DNA of 64,000 nucleotides from Ciona savignyi (taxonomy: Eukaryota; Chordata; Ascidiacea; Phlebobranchia; Cionidae). Below are positions 10,701-18,300 of the stretch, piece by piece. How positions within the stretch are numbered: position 1 is the stretch's first letter; every line of letters begins with the position of its first letter. The notes beneath the pieces are model-generated. The model was not told the origin of the DNA. It saw only the letters and a list, made by a program, of their open reading frames with translations, and did no database searches. The translations under genes and the position numbers were made by a program. Location: contig CH003204.1 in the NCBI GenBank assembly GCA_000149265.1, positions 209,535 through 273,534 on the forward strand. Direction: 5' to 3'.

Positions 10701-12311
10701 AGTGTGCTCCATAGTCGTGTAATCAATCTGTTGGTACGGGTTGTCCAACGCTTCGTTCACGGGAAGGTTATGAAGCATAAACTCTGGTTCGTCGCTCGCT
10801 TCCGCGTACGGATTTTCCGTCGTAGGTTCCGTGGATGCTGTAACCAAGAGAGCGTTATAACTACGCCCATGGGTTGTATAGCTAGGGCTTTAACGTTAGT
10901 GTGTCGCCTTTTAATCAAAGGGTTGCAGAACTGGAGGTTTAAAACATAGCTATACAGCCTTAGCTAAAAAAGTTGCAATTTTGAAACTTAGTTAGTCGAT
11001 TAAGTCTTTGCGCAAAGCACATCGCTTGAATCCACTGGTATGACCGATTAGTCTGGTGGTTATATGCGTCGCCTTACAACCGAAAGGTTAAAAATTCGAA
11101 ACAGGTCGCTAGCAAGCCGGTTGTGTCATTGGTCAAGGCACTTAACGGGCATTGCCCAACCCCGACAGGTTAATAAGTTCTACTAAATGGAAGAAACGTG
11201 TCAATCATACACAACACACTCCAATAGCTCCGGTAACCCGACGGTGGGCGCGAAGTGATCTGACGATTGCCTGTAATAACCCCCTTGGGTTTCCCACTCA
11301 CGGGAATAAATATGAATATCCTATTCTATCCTAATACTGGTTTGTTATTCAACAACAAGACTACAATGTGATCTTGCCTGGTACGTCCTTCCCCATGCAA
11401 TACTCCCCGTTTGGACCGGATTGATTCGCTTTATCGTCCAACGCTGCTTTTAACTTTGCTTCTGCAATTGAGTCAAGACTGGCAGCAGATGCGTGTCTGG
11501 AAAACGCATTGTTAACTCTTCAAATAAAATAAAATTTATGTTAATATCATGCATAGAAAATCACATTAAAAAAAGTTTTATTTTTATTTTTTTACCGAGA
11601 TCAGGTTACGAACCCATGGTGGCCTCGTTACCAGGACAATTTTTTATATAGGAGATATTATCTAAATGGGTTGATTTATCGTTTCGACCACACGACCGAT
11701 CACCCATAGACGGAATATTCTTATATGGGTTAGCCATCATGTTACATCGCGCCTACCGTCGGAAAATCGCAGCTATTGTAGTGTGTTTTATAGGAGGGGT
11801 AATTTTAATTTAATACAACTTTTTAATTCACCGGGCTCAGGCGGTGTCCAAGTGCAAGCCCAGGGACACAACCTACTCGCCAACGACTAGTTTCGATGTC
11901 ACAACCTTTCAGTTGAAGGTAAAGCACAAACCTACTAATCTATCACCCCGTCCGCATAGCTTGATTGGTTAGTACGTTGCCTTTCAGCCGAAGGGTTGCA
12001 GATTCGAATCTGGTCGCTAGCTAGTCGGTTGTGTGCTTGAAAAAGTCCCTTAACGGACATAGCCTGAACCCAGCAGACCCGACGGTGGGCGCCAGGTGAT
12101 CTGACAATTGTCCGTGTGTTAACCCCCTTGGTGTCCCATTTTTAAAAAACATAATTAGCCTATACTAATCGACCATACGTAGCCTACATTGCAAAGAAAA
12201 CAACAACCTAGCATACCTCTCTGGTAAGGGTGGAGTTTCGCTGACACGGTTCAGAACAACAGGAAGGTCCTGACTCAGGAATGGAATTTCAACATACGTG
12301 TTATCTCGTGG
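7731..12311 (-). CDS. Exons 11-17 of the CUB-kringle gene: cytoplasmic tail
   Basis: Seven exons encode about 428 residues after the membrane-proximal region. In order: DNTYVEIPF; a segment with ENPYAEA and [12 protein letters not shown]; a Lys/Ser stretch and TPQ repeats ending [14 protein letters not shown] and YDCP; a short linker exon; then YDVP, YDIP, YCSM, VYTSM and QYENM just before the stop. The density of YxxP and YxxM is high and clustered at the extreme C-terminus. Confidence 0.85.
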
Positions 12312-15300
12312 CTGTAAAATACGTTTTACGTTACTTTTCTAATCGGGTTACGGTAGGCCGAATTATTACCGGAACGGTCTAACTGTCGAGCCCATCTTGG
12401 GCCTCCCAAGATGGGCTCCCAAATTAAAAAAACGACTATATCCAGCGTAGGCCTCGATCCAATAACCTTTTGCCGACGGTCAATGCTTTAACCCAGAGGT
12501 CGGCAACCATTTGCAGAGCCATTTTAACCGATATTCCACAAAATAAAAATAGCCGGGGCTGCAAACTAACACTATTTTCGCAATAAAAGAAAACAACACT
12601 GTGTTAGATAGACGCGAGTTCTCTACTGTTTGTTTCAAATATGGATGGGTATTAAACTTATAAGAAATTCGTTATGGTAGCAATAATAAGCGCCGCATCA
12701 GTAGGGTGGAAGAGTGGCGTGCAGCTCCACAGCTGCAGGTTACCGACCCCTGATTTAACCCAACAATAAACAATTGTGATCGCAAACGTGTATCTAACCC
12801 GTAGGTAGGGGTCTCCATTTTCCTCGGACAGCTGGCTGAAAGTAACATCGCTGGTAAAGGGTGGGTGGCGAGTTTTCTTTTGTCGTTTCCGCAAGCACAC
12901 AACTCCGAAAACAACCATCGCGATGAGAACAAGAAAAATGGCGACGAGCACGTAAGGCAACCTTTAAGTGAAAGGGAATGTGAAAAATAAACAAGATAGT
13001 AGTTATATGCAAATTGTTGATTGTTTTTCCTTGTCGAATGTTTAAATTAAACTCGATATTTGTTCGGCTAAATAGCTTGTTTTTTTTTATGTCTCACAGC
13101 CGAAAGGTTGAAGAATCGAAAATGACCGCTGGTGATCGGTTGTGTTATTCTGCAAGGCTCTTACCGGGCACAAGGCCAATGGTGTAATGATTTGTGGTAA
13201 AACTCAAAAAAACATCTAGACCATATACAACATACTGCATAACGTCGGTATACATGCGGTAAACATTTTTAACTGCATAAAGTTTCGAATCTGACAATTA
13301 CCCGTGTAATAACGCCAACTTGCGTCTCTCTTTTCACGAAGACTAAACATTACTATTCTAAGTAAAAGCATTGTTTAATTACGCATTTTGTTACCCCAAT
13401 TAAAGAAACAATTATTGTCCATTATACACGAAAATGACTTGCAGTATACACAGTCTAATATCCGACCGATTCGCTTGGTGTTTTAGTTCCTCGCCTTTTA
13501 ACCGAAGGGTTGCAGGTTCGAAACTGGTCGCAAGCTATTTGTTTGTGACGTTGGGCAAGGCACTTAATGGACATTTCACTAATCCAGTGAAATAACGGGT
13601 TCTACCAAATTGCCGAAACGTCTGAATCATACACAACACACTGCAATAGTAACCTGACAACCCCCCGTGTGTTAACGCCCATTGCGTTTTCCCGTTCATG
13701 GGGATAAAAATGAATATCCCATCTCTACCGCTAACCTCCTATAGTGACATGGCTAGTTAAATAGATGCTTACCATGAGCTACCAGAAGCAGCAAAGTTTT
13801 CTGCAGGTATCACTTGGGATTTAGTGTTGACACTTGTCTCGTTCGCATCTGCAACAAGAAAAAGCGTCAAAAGCAAATATAACATTAAAACAACCCCCGT
13901 TCTATATCGCACGTGTAGATTGGGTAGGATCCTTCTGCTATTTCCTGTTGGTGGGTTTTGAACGGGTAATTAGATTATCCGTGCCTAGGGTCGAGTTACG
14001 ATAGGAATTGCAGCATGTTCGGTGTAAAAAGGGGATAACCAAGATAGTAGTTATATTCAAATCGTCGATTGTTTTTCCTTGTCGAATGTGTTGTTTGTTT
14101 TTCCTTGTCGAATGTGTTTAAAACTCGATATTTTTTCGGCAAAATAGCCTGGGAAGTTTTTGTGTCCTCCAGCCGAAAGGTTAAAGAATCGAAACTGACC
14201 GCTGGTGATCGGTTGTGTTATTTTGCAACACTCTTACCGGACATCGCACAAACCAAATGGTGTAATGCCATATTTCCGTTAAAATGGCTTAATATGACGG
14301 TTTATACAACGCAAGTTTACTAGTAAGTACACAATTATCAAGCAACCGCATGATTTCGATGCCACCACCTTTCAGTTGGCGGACCAACGTGCTACAATTC
14401 AGCCAATAAAAAATTCACAAAAACCTGTGGTGACAGCGGGCAGTTTAACGCCAAACGTTGATTTAGTTGGAGGGACAATCGCTAATGTATTGCTCACTGT
14501 CGTGGTTTCCGACACACCTGTATCAATATAATATGAGTAAAATTACTTCATGCTTATAAGCGTGATAGGTGTGTAGGATAATATACTCGTGCTTATAATC
14601 GTAGTTGGTTGAACCAAGGGGTTTAAGTGCAATGTCTTGTGGAAAAGAAAATATGGTGAAATCGTGCAGCCAATGAAAAGGAAGTGCGGAGAAAGGGCAA
14701 TTTGTTAGTGCGAGTCGCAATGATCAGAAGATTTGATGGAAGTTCTGCGGTGAAATCATGTTAGAGAATCGTTTTGCAGATTTTGGTTGACATTCAAAAT
14801 AAGGATTTCTTGCTTTTTTAGATTTCGATTGACATTCAAAATAAGGGTTTTTGCTTTTAGATTTTGATTGACATTGAAAATAAGGGTTTATTGCGTTTTT
14901 AGATTTCGATTGACATTCAAAATAAGGGTTTCTTGCGTTTTGAGATTTTGATTGACATTCAAAATAAGGGTTTCTTGCGTTTTGAGATTTTGATTGACAT
15001 TGAAAATAAGGGTTTCTTGCTTTTTTAAGATTTTGATTGACATTCAAAATAAGGGTTTCTTGCGTTTTTAGATTTTGATTGACATTCAAAATAAGGATTT
15101 CTTGCGTTTTTAAATTTTGATTGACATTCAAAATAAGGGTTTTTTGCGTTTTTAGATTTCAATGAACATTTAAAAAAAGGGTGACTTGGTGCTTCAGATG
15201 TTGATTGATGTTCAAAATAAGGGTGACTTGCTTTTTCAATGGTTTACTAACAATTCGCAATGTAGCAGTACTCCCATCGCGTCCCTGGGTCTGTTGTATA

Positions 15301-18300
15301 GCACCAGGGTGTGGGATCATTGTCGGGGTTTCTGCAGAAGTTATGGTCGGATGGGGTCGGAACGAATTTTGGCGAGTGGGGCGTGGTGCTGTCCCAGCGC
15401 TGACACGTTAACCCACTCGCAGTGTGGGCGCAGGCTCCAGAGTATTGGTCTGATAAATTGCTCGGCGCGCGGCCGTGTCTTGTTTCGTCAGCGGGGTTTG
15501 GTGAAGACGTTTCTTCTGGAAGGTTCGAAAACGTCGGCGGAAAAGACGTAGCTTCCGCATAGCTCGTCTGCATTTCAGACCTAGTAGATTGCCTTTGGTG
15601 CTCTTTGGTTTGCACTACGGCTTCGGAGACTGGTATATCGGGTATACCTTTGAGAATAAGATGTTAGAGCAACAAAAAATATCTAGATTGCAAGAAAATA
15701 AAGTCATGTTCGACTAGAAAAAGCTTTACAATAAAATGCTTAGATATAACTGTAGAAAAATGTGCAATTAAGCACGGAAAATAAAGGGGTAAATATGAGC
15801 ATTACTAACAATGTTCGACATCGCAGTATTCCCATTTTGTGTTGTTGTCTGTAGTGTAGCACCAAGCCCATTCGAAATCCACTTTTCTGCAGAAGTTATG
15901 GTCCCGCGTGACTGGATGATATTCCAGTTTGTGGGGCGAGTTGCTATCCCAACGCTGACACGTCTTTCCTGTTATGGTTTTGGCGCAGGTGCCTGTGTAC
16001 TCTGGTGTCGACGTTTGGTGACCTAAGTCCGGTGCCAACGAAGGGACGAAGGTCGAAATGAACGCTACTGTGGTCGGTTTTGCTGTCGATGGCGTTTCCA
16101 TTGTGCTTGTTTGTTCGGTGCTTGCTTGGGTTGCGAAGTCTGCGAGAGAAGTTGCGAAAGGGATCGAAAAAGGAGTCAAAGCACAATAGTTATGCAAATG
16201 ACTCGCGCAAACAAAGGTATAAGAGATTCTATATTTGAGATGAAAATGTCCCTTAAAAGGGGTGAAAAATGTCCCTTAAGGGCGAATTGTAATTTTTGAA
16301 GAAAAATGGGAGTGAGATTTGAAACTTTTCTTACTATACATCATTTAGAAAAGTTAATCCTTTTATCGGGTTAGACCGCTTTTCGGAAAAAGGGCTCGTA
16401 AGACCGCTTTTTAGAAAATGGGTCTATATATATGTATCGGTCGCGTCAATCATTCAGTTACACCACCGTAATACTTTAAAGTAATAGTTTTCTTAAATGA
16501 AAATGTCCTATGCCGACGAGATAGATTTTCACTTTATTAAAAAATGGTTGTATATTAATTAAACTATAAATAAGCTATTATTTCTTTTTTCCCTAACTAG
16601 ATTTGCCATGAAACTGTTCCTACCAGTCGACCACTCCGCATCGAAACCGTATTTTTGGAAAGAGCCATCCGAAACGAAGGTGATCACTATGTCGTTGCTG
16701 GAAGCCACGATCTGATGAGGATTCCTCTCTCCGCAGAATCTCTGCGGAACTTCCGCTATTCCGTTTCCTGTGAAGACAGAATGCGGAATATAGATAAATG
16801 ATGATAAAAAAGACGATTTAAAAGTTTTAGGCTTAACACTAAAATGTGGGGACAAAGAACGTACATTACTAAAATACTGAAATAGTTAATTTTTACGGGG
16901 CCAAGTTTAAAACCCATGATGGGCTCTTTATTACGACCGTTTTTCATGTGAAATTTGGTTTAGGAATTGTGGCGTTTACCATTCGACCAACCAACCGTTC
17001 AAAATACTGAAATATAAAATTACTAAAATACAGAAATTTATAACCTGCATGTACCCTCTATGTCTGCGTTGAGTTTAATCCTTTCTATATGAGGTGAGTT
17101 TAAAACCATCGGAATGCAAGAATAATTACGAATTACTGAATCTGTTACTTAGAGTTAAATACAAGGCTAATTAAAAATAAATTAAAGCAAATGCCGCCAG
17201 GGGGTTAGCGGTTAGTTAAAAATCCGCATTACAGCATTTTTAAAATAATACTGTGAGATTAAAATGTTCGCCCTTTAGACTACAGTGCCCTTAATAGCAC
17301 CATATTGCCACCCTTTAGACTACAGTGCTGTTAATAGCATCATATTTTCGCCCTTTAAACTACAGTGCCCCTAATAGCGATGGAATAACTGGACAATCAC
17401 CTGTTTGAGAACTTTCGATTGACATGTAATCACTGGTACACGCCACGCTGTCTTCAAGGAAGAAACGCAGGAAGTTGAGATGAACCCTTGTGTCCGTGGG
17501 TGTTACGATTCGGGTGGTGCAAACCGTGTTTTTCGGGTAATCGGACGGATACCCGGGCGAAGAGATCACCCCACTTGAACCTTGTAATGTGACGTTGCAC
17601 GCTGTGGTATCAGTTTAAGCGTTAAACATGTGAAAATTAAATGCGAAATAGTTTAGTTTAGTTTATTCATTTTTTGCCCCAGTATTGGAAAAAAATGACA
17701 AACGAGTTATATTATGGCACAGGAACAGGAAAAGACGGCAAAACGAACAGTCGTTAAAACACGTCATTTAAAAAAAGGATATCGTTTAATTAATATAGCG
17801 ATCGCGGCCGCCAAACCTAAATATAAGTTTGATGTTAAGTTTCTAGTTATCTAAGCATCTTCTTCGTAAAGGGCCCATCGTGTCATCGTGGCCTGTTTTA
17901 GAGGAAATCTCAGGGAAAAGTTATCACAAGTGCAAACGTAAGATTTTCTCTTAAATATGTAAGGGCGTTATCACAGGGGCAAACGTTTTGAATATGTAAG
18001 GGCGTTATCACAGGAGCAATCGTAAGATAACCTTTTAAATGCGCACAAAAGCTAGATAATATGTAAGAAAAATATAAGGTATATGTAAGGATGTGTAAGG
18101 GGCGTTATCACACGGGAAATCGTAAGATTACCTCACGAATAGGTTATCACTCGTTATCACATTGGTTATTGTCAGATACCCTCGTGCCAAAATGTTGTAT
18201 ATGATTAAGACCTTGCTATTGATTTTTTAAAACAACCCACCGATCCACTGGATTCATGCAATATCTGCAAAGTGCCTTGCCCAATGGCACAACCAAGTGA

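Noticed and set aside
14724..15131. 135-codon minus-strand ORF with repeated [10 protein letters not shown] units
   Set aside because: It is a by-product of a 42-bp minisatellite whose period is a multiple of three, and the flanking exons join in phase without it.
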